DNA of 36,476 bases from an uncultured Bacillota bacterium. Its GTDB lineage: Bacteria; Bacillota; Clostridia; Peptostreptococcales; Anaerovoracaceae. Under the pieces are notes generated by a model. It was not told the DNA's origin and ran no database searches. It saw nothing but the letters and a program-made list of their open reading frames with translations. Positions within the stretch are counted from its first letter, which is position 1. Each line of letters opens with the position of its first letter. A program made the position numbers and the translations under genes. The DNA is taken from NCBI GenBank assembly GCA_927441425.1, contig CAKMKG010000035.1:1-36476 (forward strand), given 5' to 3'. Of the stretch, positions 8,619-16,025 are shown piece by piece.

Positions 8619-9007
8619 AAATTTTAAGAAGCAATCGCGGCGAGGGTTATATTGACGTGGCGGTTCTGGTGCTCTGCGCCATGCTGGTCATCGCTCTTGC
8701 TGTGCGCGTTTTCCCGGTCTACATCGCCAAGCAGCAAATCGATACCTTTGCCGCAGAACTCATCAGGGAAGCAGAGATCACCGGACGTGTGGGAACCGAG
8801 ACATCCGTGCAGGAGCAGCTCCTGCGGGAGCGGACCGGACTCACGCCTGACGTGACGTGGTCGAAAACAGGCAATATCCAGCTGAACCAAGAGGTCACGG
8901 TAGCCGTTACCTATGAAACCGACATCGGAATTTTTGCCGGTTTCGGCTCATTTCCCATAACACTTCGGGCCGAAGCGTCGGGCAAATCAGAAGTTTATTG
9001 GAAGTAG
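8615..9007 (+). CDS. Pseudopilin-like protein (TadE/DUF4320-type)
   Basis: A short protein (130 residues) with a TadE-like N-terminus: basic leader MKILRSNRG, then EGYIDVAVLVLCAMLVIALA as a single hydrophobic helix, and a soluble C-terminal domain of about 95 residues. A prepilin-peptidase cut after Gly9 would leave Asp, instead of the usual Glu, at position +5. It resembles DUF4320 proteins of Clostridia elements. The start is TTG 8615, which overlaps the stop of the preceding gene, with GAGGTGA as ribosome site. Likely a minor pilin or pseudopilin of the Tad-type machine, processed by the peptidase at 2735. Confidence 0.7.
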   Translation: MKILRSNRGEGYIDVAVLVLCAMLVIALAVRVFPVYIAKQQIDTFAAELIREAEITGRVGTETSVQEQLLRERTGLTPDVTWSKTGNIQLNQEVTVAVTYETDIGIFAGFGSFPITLRAEASGKSEVYWK

Positions 9008-9015
9008 GTGGAGAT

Positions 9016-9561
9016 ATGCAAAAAATACAGAAAATCGTATCGGACAAGCGCGGCGCTTCCTTTCCCTTGATTGTTGCCGTCACTCTCGCTCTGTTGCTTA
9101 TATTCTGCGCCGTTTCGGAGTATTTCCGCCTGATGATCATCGCCCAGGGTGTGCGGGACGCGATGCAGTCTGCCGTCATCTCCACCGTCAATGACAACTA
9201 CGACGATGTGTATCATGGCATCCGCGAAGGATATTCGGGCGCCTATCAGCCAATTGCCGAAGACTTTGAGGAATCACTGGACTATGGCGATATCTATGGA
9301 CGGATGGACCGCGTCCTCGGCCTGACCGACAGCGGCCGCTATCACAAAAAAAGCACTGCGGAAGGTGAGCTGCAATTTCGGATATGGGATTTGTCCGTAG
9401 ACATCCGAAACGCTCCCTTTGCTGCCGGCGATCAGAAATCCGCCAGATTCGAGGAAGATAGCACGATTATGCTGGAGGTTCCCGTGTCTTTCGCCGGTAA
9501 GGTCTTGCCATCCATGAAGATCAAGGTAAAAAGTATGGCGGGATACATTCCCAAGTTTTGA
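9016..9561 (+). CDS. Pseudopilin-like protein (TadE/TadG-type)
   Basis: ATG 9016 is preferred over TTG 8998 because AGGTGGAG precedes it. The N-terminus has a basic leader ending DKRG, then ASFPLIVAVTLALLLIFCAV as a single hydrophobic helix, followed by a soluble domain of about 140 residues. The layout is that of TadE/TadF/TadG pseudopilins, but the Glu at +5 after the glycine is not present. It is the last gene of the Tad operon, 8 bases after the previous pseudopilin, and its stop codon overlaps the -35 box of the next promoter. Confidence 0.65.
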   Translation: MQKIQKIVSDKRGASFPLIVAVTLALLLIFCAVSEYFRLMIIAQGVRDAMQSAVISTVNDNYDDVYHGIREGYSGAYQPIAEDFEESLDYGDIYGRMDRVLGLTDSGRYHKKSTAEGELQFRIWDLSVDIRNAPFAAGDQKSARFEEDSTIMLEVPVSFAGKVLPSMKIKVKSMAGYIPKF

Positions 9562-9586
9562 CAAATCATAAAATCTTTTATATAAT
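9558..9586 (+). promoter_or_regulatory. Perfect consensus sigma-A promoter
   Basis: TTGACA at 9558-9563 and TATAAT at 9581-9586 are separated by exactly 17 bases, a full match to the housekeeping consensus. The -35 box overlaps the stop codon of the preceding pseudopilin gene. Transcription would start near 9593 and drive the gene at 9663, ending mostly at the terminator at 10184. Confidence 0.85.
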
Positions 9587-9662
9587 ATGATAGACTTCCG
9601 AATACTCTTATGGTAGGGTGGGGCTAAAAGGAGCTATCAGAAATTTACAGGAGGATGCACCG

Positions 9663-10166
9663 ATGAAAAATATAAGTGATAAAACCAAAAAACGGTTTGC
9701 CATAGCAGGGTGCCTCGCAGCATGCGTTGTGCTGGTTGTTCTGATCGGCAGCCGCTTCATCCCTGAAAAGTCTGCTGAGCAGCCTCTACCATCTAAAAGC
9801 TCCCAGTCTTCCCAAGTGACGGTGAACACTGATGCAGAAAAAGGAAAAGAGGTTGTGGTGGCAACACCAAATACCTCCCAACCGGCAATCACAGAAAACG
9901 GAGCCGATTCTTCAGGCACTGATCAAACAATTCAAGGAGATGTAAGCAAGCCCCCAGCACCGAGTAAGGAGCAGCTCGCCGATCCCTCTCAAAAGCCGAA
10001 CAGCAGTGCCAATACGGGAAGCGAGAACGGCACATCAACTGACGGTTCATCACAAAGCGGAGACGGACTGCCAGGATTTGATAATGTGCCGGACAGCGGC
10101 GCAAACCAAGTGACAGATGCCGATGATATGTATGAAAACGGAAATAAGATCGGTAATATGGATTAG
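9663..10166 (+). CDS. Membrane-anchored low-complexity protein (DUF6550-like)
   Basis: The start is ATG 9663, 7 bases after AGGAGG; an earlier GTG at 9618 lacks such a site. The product has a basic N-terminus (MKNISDKTKKRF), one membrane helix (about residues 13-31), and then about 130 residues of Ser, Gln, Asp, Asn and Gly-rich, probably disordered sequence. The layout recalls DUF6550 proteins of Clostridia elements; this is a recollection, not a match I could test. It sits alone between a consensus promoter and a terminator, so it may be strongly expressed. A spacer-like surface role is a guess. Confidence 0.65.
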   Translation: MKNISDKTKKRFAIAGCLAACVVLVVLIGSRFIPEKSAEQPLPSKSSQSSQVTVNTDAEKGKEVVVATPNTSQPAITENGADSSGTDQTIQGDVSKPPAPSKEQLADPSQKPNSSANTGSENGTSTDGSSQSGDGLPGFDNVPDSGANQVTDADDMYENGNKIGNMD

Positions 10167-10183
10167 AAAATTTGCAAAGTTAA

Positions 10184-10207
10184 GCACGGTGAAAACCGTG
10201 TTTTTTT
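10184..10207 (+). terminator. Rho-independent terminator
   Basis: CACGGT (10185-10190), loop GAAA, ACCGTG (10195-10200), then seven T residues to 10207. A compact tetraloop terminator closing the single-gene unit at 9663-10166; the next gene's ribosome site begins just downstream. Confidence 0.85.
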
Positions 10208-10226
10208 GTTGCAGAAAGGATGAACT

Positions 10227-11912
10227 ATGAAGCGTTTTTTAGGGATTCTATTATCTTTAGTATTTCTTCTTTGTTTGCTTTCCCCTATGACGATATATGC
10301 TGTCGGGGAAGGAAATGTTGACAGCGGAGGTGGCGGAATGAATACCAGCGGATCAAGCAACAACGTGTGGAGTCCGGGTAATGATGGCGTACGCGTGACT
10401 GTGGTGAGAGCGAGCGACCATGCGGTTGTCACAGTACCGGTTGATTTGACTAACAAAGTTCCCGCCGCTTCAATATATCACTTCGGCAAGATCTGTAAAA
10501 TACAGTATAACAATGGTAACGGGCTGTCGCCTGTTAAGGGAGGCTATTCCTGTGTTAAACCAGCTCAAGCAATGCCTCGTATCATCGGTACCAATGGCAG
10601 TAATAATATCGCGGCAATTAAGAGTTATTTTACCGATGAACAGGTAATTCGATCTATAGCAGGGCTTTCGGGGATGGATTTTGATATCCTTATAAACGGC
10701 AATTATAAGTTGCTGATTGAGCCTATCGCCTATTACAAGTTTCAGGGCGTCATGGTCGCTACTACAGCGACCGAAGCAGCTCTTTACGACCAGCAGGTGA
10801 GCGGTTTACTCAAATATTGGATGAAATCACTTACTCATAAGAATCTTCCTCTCGCCATGTTCCTGGAGGTTGCGGATCTCGGCTATCCTGCGTGGAATGG
10901 AAGCAGGTCGGACATCGTTTCCGATTCAGACATCATTTCAAGCCTCGGGCTCGGCGTTATCCGTTTTACCGATAAGACAGAACCGCCGGCTGTGACCGTC
11001 TATGATTACGAATACCGGACTAATACCGAGGTCATCACGGCGGTTACAGTAAGCGAAGGGCAATCCGATCCCGACAACCCGACCCGCGTCAACTTTCACA
11101 TCGGCGGCACAACATATAATGTGAGCAATGTTTATTACCCAAGCGGTGACAGTCAGCTTGTGTGGGTAAAATGGAAAACGCCCGATACGGCGCAGAGCAT
11201 GGTGATTGCCATCACCGTATCTGGTCCCGGCAGAGTTTCTAAGGCTACAATCAATGTAAAAATCGTTGATTTAGATCAGAACCCGCCGCCAAACCCTGTG
11301 GCTGATGACCGTAACGACAGTTTTTCTACGGCTTCCGTACCAGACCGCCAAAAGCAGACCACTACAAGCTGGACAGTCTGGCGCCCGTGGTGGTATGAAA
11401 ATTGGGCCTGGCATTCCAACGGAGATGGCGGCGGATATTGGGTTGACGAGGGCTGGTGGGAGTATTCGCTCGATCGTTACAGCGCCAGTCTGACTGCCTC
11501 CATGAGCATTCAGTGCGACAGCAAAAACCCCACAGCCAGCGGACGCGTGATGAAGTCAGGATACGGTATCAATCAGACTGTGAGCGGAAGCGTGAGTTCC
11601 AGTCAAAGTTCGGCAGTTACGCAACCGCAGAACGCTGTCAGCTACTTTCCAGAGTTCCACTATACAACCTATTGGCGGCTTCTGGACCGAATGGGTTCAG
11701 GGCGTTTTGAATTCCAGAAAAACCCTTACTCGACATATAAAAACCGAACTCATTTCACGCCAATTTGGATGCCCGATGGTGCCTATACCGTCAACACCTG
11801 GCTCATCGACGCATGGACACCGACCGGGATGCTCTCGGTCAATCTCACCGATTCCTTGACGATTCGCGGGAACTTATATCAAGATTGGCATGTGGCGCCT
11901 CTCAATCCGTAA
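10227..11912 (+). CDS. Large secreted protein of unknown function
   Basis: The 561-residue product begins with a clear signal peptide (MKRFLGILLSLVFLLCLLSP, likely cut after IYA near residue 26). The mature part has a Gly/Ser/Asn-rich N-terminus, a central region (about 60-250), a beta-sandwich-like stretch (about 255-350) and an aromatic Trp/Tyr-rich segment (about 385-420, WTVWRPWWYENWAWHSNG). No membrane anchor or LPxTG motif is visible, so it is either released or held by partners. Start ATG 10227 follows GAAAGGA. It lies directly before the VirB2-like pilin gene, which suggests an adhesin or conjugation surface component; this is inferred from position only. Confidence 0.75.
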   Translation: MKRFLGILLSLVFLLCLLSPMTIYAVGEGNVDSGGGGMNTSGSSNNVWSPGNDGVRVTVVRASDHAVVTVPVDLTNKVPAASIYHFGKICKIQYNNGNGLSPVKGGYSCVKPAQAMPRIIGTNGSNNIAAIKSYFTDEQVIRSIAGLSGMDFDILINGNYKLLIEPIAYYKFQGVMVATTATEAALYDQQVSGLLKYWMKSLTHKNLPLAMFLEVADLGYPAWNGSRSDIVSDSDIISSLGLGVIRFTDKTEPPAVTVYDYEYRTNTEVITAVTVSEGQSDPDNPTRVNFHIGGTTYNVSNVYYPSGDSQLVWVKWKTPDTAQSMVIAITVSGPGRVSKATINVKIVDLDQNPPPNPVADDRNDSFSTASVPDRQKQTTTSWTVWRPWWYENWAWHSNGDGGGYWVDEGWWEYSLDRYSASLTASMSIQCDSKNPTASGRVMKSGYGINQTVSGSVSSSQSSAVTQPQNAVSYFPEFHYTTYWRLLDRMGSGRFEFQKNPYSTYKNRTHFTPIWMPDGAYTVNTWLIDAWTPTGMLSVNLTDSLTIRGNLYQDWHVAPLNP

Positions 11913-11915
11913 CCC

Positions 11916-11967
11916 AAAAGTTAACTTTTATATAAGCAAGGCTCTGGGAGACCATCCCGCAGCCTTG
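11916..11967 (+). other. Palindrome and hairpin before the VirB2-like gene
   Basis: AAAAGTTAACTTTT at 11916-11929 is a perfect 14-base palindrome. Just after it, CAAGGCT (11937-11943) pairs with AGCCTTG (11961-11967), with an inner GGGA/TCCC pairing. No clear T run follows, so this is more likely an mRNA-processing or attenuation structure than a full terminator. Confidence 0.5.
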
Positions 11968-11991
11968 TCGCATTTTGGAAAGGTGGTCTTT

Positions 11992-12333
11992 ATGACAAAG
12001 CTCAAGAAAATATCGCTGTTTCTATGCTTCGTCCTGACTGTGGTTATCATGTGCGGTATCACGGCGAATGCTGCAGGCAGCGGTGATGTGGCCGGAGCCA
12101 TTGAAGGCACATGGAACGATGCGTCGGATCAGATAAAAACCGTCGTGAACAAGGTCGTTTTCCCGGCGATCGACCTCATTCTGGCGGTCTTCTTCTTCGC
12201 CAAATTGGGTATGGCTTACTTCGACTACAGGAAGCACGGACAGTTTGAGTGGAGTGCGCCGGCAATCCTTTTTGTCTGCCTGGTGTTTACCTTAACGGCC
12301 CCACTTTACATTTGGACGATTCTCGGAATGTAA
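11992..12333 (+). CDS. VirB2-like pilin candidate (DUF3852-like)
   Basis: From ATG 11992 (ribosome site AAAGGTGG) the product is 113 residues: a signal peptide (about 1-24, ending ANA), a short polar region, and two hydrophobic helices (about 49-67 and 87-108) split by the polar loop YFDYRKHGQFEW. That is the layout of VirB2/TrbC conjugative pilins, and the sequence resembles DUF3852 proteins of Clostridia conjugative elements. A longer reading from 11890 overlaps the previous gene and lacks a signal peptide start, so I reject it. It would be the main T4SS pilin or a channel-lining protein; the cargo block that follows separates it from virB6. Confidence 0.7.
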   Translation: MTKLKKISLFLCFVLTVVIMCGITANAAGSGDVAGAIEGTWNDASDQIKTVVNKVVFPAIDLILAVFFFAKLGMAYFDYRKHGQFEWSAPAILFVCLVFTLTAPLYIWTILGM

Positions 12334-12344
12334 CCAGGAACAGA

Positions 12345-12417
12345 TTGACTTCCAATGCATAAAATGATATTATAATGGCAATAATACTAAAAAAACAATG
12401 AGTTATAATATCATTTT
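12345..12417 (+). promoter_or_regulatory. abiE promoter with 15-bp inverted-repeat operator
   Basis: TTGACT (12345-12350), 17 bases, then TATTAT (12368-12373) form a good promoter. A perfect 15-bp inverted repeat has arms at 12361-12375 and 12403-12417 (27-base spacer); the left arm covers the -10 box and the right arm lies shortly before the ribosome site GGGAGGTG. AbiEi antitoxins are known to repress their own operon by binding inverted repeats in the promoter, so this is the expected operator. Confidence 0.75.
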
Positions 12418-12433
12418 GCTGGGAGGTGAACAC

Positions 12434-13102
12434 ATGGAGCAGATCGGATATGGAGAACAAATTGCGGATACCGTCAGGAATATGCCTTACGAGGCAGCCA
12501 TCCAAACCGAGGACATTGCACAGCGGCTGGCGGAGATGTTTGCGCTTCCATACGAACAGGCCAAAACCTTAACCAATGTAAAGTTGAAGCGGATGGCAGA
12601 CAAGGGTGAAATTGAAAGACTGCAAAAAGGCGTATACTGCCAGGTGAAGCAAACCGTTTTTGGGAAAGTGACCCCCAGCATCGACGAAGTGGTAAAAAAG
12701 ACACTGACAGTACAGAGCGGCGCGAAAATAGGGTACGAATCCGGTGCGTTCCTGCTGAACAAGCTGGGGCTGACCACCCTGATTCCCCGTGATATCGAAA
12801 TCACAACAAACCGCTATGGAGCAAAGCTGCCGGAGGATTGCCATATCAGGCTGCGGAAGCCGCCTGCGGCTGTGACCGAGGACAACTGGAAATACCTTCA
12901 GTTCATCGATATGGTAAGTGAGCTTCCCAATACGCATATTGACGCGGAGAAACCGGAGCTGCTGCTGGCCGGGTACGCCAGGAGGCAGAAGTTAGACGGC
13001 CTTATGCTGATATTTACAGCCCGCAGGCATTACCCGGCGAAAGTTTTACTGCCGCTTATTGACTTGCTCATGGAGGTGGAAGATGAATTTACATCAAGAT
13101 AG
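12434..13102 (+). CDS. abiEi: AbiEi-family antitoxin (DUF6088-like)
   Basis: Antitoxin and transcriptional repressor of a type IV toxin-antitoxin pair. The N-terminal part (about residues 8-60) is a winged-helix domain ending in the family feature LKRMADKGEIERLQKGVYC; the remaining part (about 70-220) is the AbiEi C-terminal domain, with IGYESGAFLLNKLGLT typical. Start ATG 12434 follows GGGAGGTG; an upstream ATG at 12398 lies inside the operator repeat and lacks a site. The end overlaps the toxin gene by 20 bases. It probably autoregulates through the inverted repeat at 12361-12417. Confidence 0.85.
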   Translation: MEQIGYGEQIADTVRNMPYEAAIQTEDIAQRLAEMFALPYEQAKTLTNVKLKRMADKGEIERLQKGVYCQVKQTVFGKVTPSIDEVVKKTLTVQSGAKIGYESGAFLLNKLGLTTLIPRDIEITTNRYGAKLPEDCHIRLRKPPAAVTEDNWKYLQFIDMVSELPNTHIDAEKPELLLAGYARRQKLDGLMLIFTARRHYPAKVLLPLIDLLMEVEDEFTSR

Positions 13103-14090
13103 AGATGCGTTTGAAGCCCTGCTCTCTGATGTCAGCCGCAGAACAGGCATTCGAAGCGATATCGTGGAAAAGGATTATTATCTGACATTGCTTCTATGGG
13201 AACTGGCAGAGAAGCAGGACTCCCTTCCTGCATACTTTAAAGGCGGTACCGCCCTGTATAAATCAATCGGCCGCATGAAGCGCTTTTCCGAAGATATCGA
13301 TCTCACAGTTGAAATACATGACTGCTCAAACAGTCAGGGAAAAAAACGCCTAGAAACAGCGGCAAACGGCTATCATACACTTTCAAGGACATCGGATAAA
13401 GCCAGGGAAAGCAATCAAAAGGGCAGCATCACCAGCGTATATGAATATACTCCCGTGACCGCTGCCGATACTGACGACGCCCTGCAGAGGTTTGGTTATG
13501 TGAAGGTTGAGGCAACCTCCTTCACGATCAGCGAGCCGGTGGAAGCCATTGAAATTTCGCCGCTGCTTTATTCGGAAGCAAACTCAGAGCAGCTCCGGAT
13601 TCTTGAATCAAAATACAGGATTAAACCGTTTTCCATTCACACCATCAAGTTGGAGCGGATCTTTGCAGACAAAATATTGGCTGCGGAGTTTTACTACCAA
13701 AGGCGCATGCTGTTTGATACCGCCAAGCATCTTTACGATCTTTCCACGATGATGGAGCAGGAAAGAATACGCTCACTGCTCTCGGCACCGGAGGATTTCG
13801 TGACAATGCTCGCCTATAAACGTAAAGAAGAAAGGGAAAGGATCGGCAGCGACCTGTCGGAAAAACCGTTTTCCGAATTCAAGCTGTTTGATGCGGTCGG
13901 CACAGATTTTGAGCTGTCTGCAGCCTTTTCAAAAATGCAAGAGATTTATGTGTTCTCGCAAACCGATATTCTTTCGCCGGCGCAACTGTCTGCAAGTATG
14001 ACAGCTCTGAGTCAAATCCTGCTCGAACTGGATGAAGGCCTTGAAATGACGCAAACCGCAAGTGAGGGTACGCAGCAGAGGATGCTGTGA
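13083..14090 (+). CDS. abiEii: AbiEii-family nucleotidyltransferase toxin
   Basis: Toxin of the AbiE abortive-infection system; the family are nucleotidyltransferases that act inside the cell when the antitoxin fails, in known cases by modifying tRNA. Motif I is complete: GGTALYKS at residues 54-61 and SEDIDLTV at 69-76 give the GG-x-DxD arrangement of the catalytic site. A second conserved block LERIFADKILAA lies near 195-206. Length (335) is normal. ATG 13083 has GGAGGTGG just upstream, inside the antitoxin gene, so translation is coupled to it. No truncation seen. Confidence 0.88.
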   Translation: MNLHQDRDAFEALLSDVSRRTGIRSDIVEKDYYLTLLLWELAEKQDSLPAYFKGGTALYKSIGRMKRFSEDIDLTVEIHDCSNSQGKKRLETAANGYHTLSRTSDKARESNQKGSITSVYEYTPVTAADTDDALQRFGYVKVEATSFTISEPVEAIEISPLLYSEANSEQLRILESKYRIKPFSIHTIKLERIFADKILAAEFYYQRRMLFDTAKHLYDLSTMMEQERIRSLLSAPEDFVTMLAYKRKEERERIGSDLSEKPFSEFKLFDAVGTDFELSAAFSKMQEIYVFSQTDILSPAQLSASMTALSQILLELDEGLEMTQTASEGTQQRML

Positions 14091-14127
14091 AACCGAGCGG
14101 CAGTTCTTAAATGCAGGAGGCATTCTG

Positions 14128-14517
14128 ATGAACAACAATGAAATTGTGGAGAAAGTGCATAATTCCATTTACCAGCAGATACAAAAGACCGGCATCGCAA
14201 CGCCGGTTCAGGTGTTGATGGATTTAGATATCCTCTCTAAAGAGGATTATGAGCGGTGGCGGTTTGGCAAACTGGACTATCTGGAGCGTGCCTGCAAGGT
14301 GAATCTATCCAAGCTATCCTTTGTTATGCGTGAAATTCGAAGCTATGCGGCAAAAAATAACCTCAAGGGCTCATGGACCTTTTATAAGCAGTGGGGGCAG
14401 AAAAATAGTCCCCACGCAAAGCAGCTCCGCTTCTCAAAAAGCAGCGGCGAGGACATTGAAAAAGCCTACGCCATCCACTATCTGAACCCTTCACCAATAG
14501 GCGGACAGAAAAATTAA
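14128..14517 (+). CDS. Unknown protein, third gene of the abiE unit
   Basis: A 129-residue soluble protein starting at ATG 14128 behind AGGAGG. It is rich in Lys, Arg and aromatic residues, with a helical N-terminus (IVEKVHNSIYQQIQKTG), a YERWRFGKLDYLERAC block and a basic centre. I recognise no family. It lies 37 bases after the toxin and before a terminator, so it is probably co-transcribed with abiEi-abiEii; a role in that system or in nucleic acid binding is possible but untested. A longer reading from 14062 overlaps the toxin gene and lacks a ribosome site. Confidence 0.65.
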   Translation: MNNNEIVEKVHNSIYQQIQKTGIATPVQVLMDLDILSKEDYERWRFGKLDYLERACKVNLSKLSFVMREIRSYAAKNNLKGSWTFYKQWGQKNSPHAKQLRFSKSSGEDIEKAYAIHYLNPSPIGGQKN

Positions 14518-14530
14518 TAACAATCATTTA

Positions 14531-14564
14531 AAAGACGCACTTCAAACCGCAGCGCGTCTTTTTT
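14531..14564 (+). terminator. Terminator closing the abiE unit
   Basis: AAAGACGC (14531-14538) pairs with GCGTCTTT (14554-14561), followed by more T residues to 14564. Its 3' half shares a 16-17 base stretch with the terminator at 15040-15073. Confidence 0.75.
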
Positions 14565-14585
14565 ATTTACATGGAGGAAACGCAT

Positions 14586-15020
14586 ATGACAACATTTGAA
14601 AACGAATTGCGAAAGCTCTTTGACCACAATGCGGTCTTCGCAGACACAAGGTTTATCGGCAGGACGTGCTACGGAAAAATCAGCGGCAACATCTGCGTGC
14701 GCGCGGAATTTATCACCTTGAGTTATGCGGATAAATATGAAGCGCTCAAAATATCCCTCATCAATCGAACCGAGGGTGTAATCGACAGCACTATCTTACG
14801 ATTTAGTGAGGTGCTTGGAAAAAAGCAAGTGACCAACCCCAACTTTAAAGAAGGTGTCAGCCCACATATTTGGAAATATCAGGATGAGCTGGAGTGGTAC
14901 GTATATAAGCCAACTCCGTCAGATTTTGAAAAGCTTGCCAATGAGGTAGATAATTACCTTGAAGTATTCCGAGAGCCGGTGCATGAAATGTCCCAAGGAA
15001 TGACACCGCAGATGGGATAA
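14586..15020 (+). CDS. Unknown protein between two similar terminators
   Basis: A 144-residue soluble protein. ATG 14586 is preferred over 14571 because GGAGG at 14573-14577 then serves as ribosome site. The sequence alternates beta-like stretches (GKISGNICVRAEFITLSY, KYEALKISLINRT) with a helical end. No family recognised. The tail is SQGMTPQMG, similar to the Met-rich tails of several accessory proteins at 20.9-22.8 kb. The gene stands alone between two terminators with near-identical 3' halves, so it looks like a separate cargo unit inserted between the VirB2-like and VirB6-like genes. Confidence 0.6.
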   Translation: MTTFENELRKLFDHNAVFADTRFIGRTCYGKISGNICVRAEFITLSYADKYEALKISLINRTEGVIDSTILRFSEVLGKKQVTNPNFKEGVSPHIWKYQDELEWYVYKPTPSDFEKLANEVDNYLEVFREPVHEMSQGMTPQMG

Positions 15021-15039
15021 ACCAGCACTGACCTTCCTG

Positions 15040-15073
15040 GCGCTCTGTGAGAAAAATACAGCGCGTCTTTTTT
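15040..15073 (+). terminator. Probable terminator
   Basis: GCGC...TGT (15040-15048) pairs imperfectly with ACAGCGC (15058-15064), with a two-base bulge, and six T residues follow to 15073. The 3' half repeats that of the terminator at 14531-14564. Confidence 0.55.
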
Positions 15074-15102
15074 ATGCTCAGGAAAGAGGGGGTGTTCCGC
15101 AC

Positions 15103-16005
15103 TTGTTTATATGGGATTTTGTTCTTGGCACGGTGATGGATCAGCTCATAGACTGGCTGTACGGTCAGATCGTGGGATTTCTCGGCGACTTTTTTTCACA
15201 GATGGGCAACATGGGCGCTGAATTGTTCGACATGGGCTGGATCCAGTCCATCGTCCTGTTTTTTTCTTATCTGGCTTGGGCGCTGTATGTCACCGGGCTC
15301 GTGGTGGCAGCCTTTGAAACCGGCATTGAATATCAAAACGGGCGCGGCAGTATCAAGGACGCCGCTCTGAACGCTATCAAGGGTTTTATGGCGGTATCGC
15401 TTTTCACCGTCGCGCCGGTGGAGCTGTTTAAGCTCTCGGCTAGTTTACAGGGCAGTCTCACAGCGGGAGTGACTGGATATGGTGAAAGCTTTGGAGAAGC
15501 TGCGAACAATATCATTACAGAGCTTGGAAATACACAAGACATCGGCAGCGCCATGAATTCCGGCGCATTCGGAGGACTGAACGCCATTACCAGTCCTGTC
15601 ATGATGATGTTCCTTGTCATCCTCATGGGATACGCGGTAATAAAGGTATTTTTCTCTAATCTTAAACGCGGCGGCATCCTGCTGATCCAGATTGCCGTTG
15701 GCAGCCTGTACATGTTCTCTGTTCCCCGCGGCTATATCGACGGCTTTATTCAGTGGTGTAAGCAGATCATTGGTCTGTGCCTGACCACCTTTTTGCAGGC
15801 AACGATCCTCACAGCCGGCCTGTTGGTGGTCAAGGATAACGCGCTGCTGGGTATCGGGTTAATGTTGTCAGCAGGTGAGGTACCGAGGATCGCCGGAGCG
15901 TTTGGGCTGGATACTTCGACGAAAGCCAATCTGATGTCCGCAGCCTATACCGCACAGGCCGCCGTTAATACTACCCGCACGGTGATTCAGGCAGTGGCGA
16001 AATAA
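15103..16005 (+). CDS. VirB6/TrbL-like conjugation membrane protein
   Basis: A 300-residue polytopic membrane protein of the T4SS inner-membrane core, closest in pattern to the VirB6/TrbL-like family of C. difficile CTn4-type elements (CD1112-like, DUF6045-like). Hydrophobic segments lie at about residues 46-70, 88-112, 162-185, 190-212 and 222-265; a Gly-rich, polar middle (about 115-155) separates the two halves. The C-terminus is amphipathic and Ala/Thr-rich. The start is TTG 15103 behind AAAGAGGGGG. It opens the T4SS operon, with short gaps or overlaps to the following genes. Confidence 0.8.
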   Translation: MFIWDFVLGTVMDQLIDWLYGQIVGFLGDFFSQMGNMGAELFDMGWIQSIVLFFSYLAWALYVTGLVVAAFETGIEYQNGRGSIKDAALNAIKGFMAVSLFTVAPVELFKLSASLQGSLTAGVTGYGESFGEAANNIITELGNTQDIGSAMNSGAFGGLNAITSPVMMMFLVILMGYAVIKVFFSNLKRGGILLIQIAVGSLYMFSVPRGYIDGFIQWCKQIIGLCLTTFLQATILTAGLLVVKDNALLGIGLMLSAGEVPRIAGAFGLDTSTKANLMSAAYTAQAAVNTTRTVIQAVAK

Positions 16006-16025
16006 CAAAGAAAGGGAAGCATACG

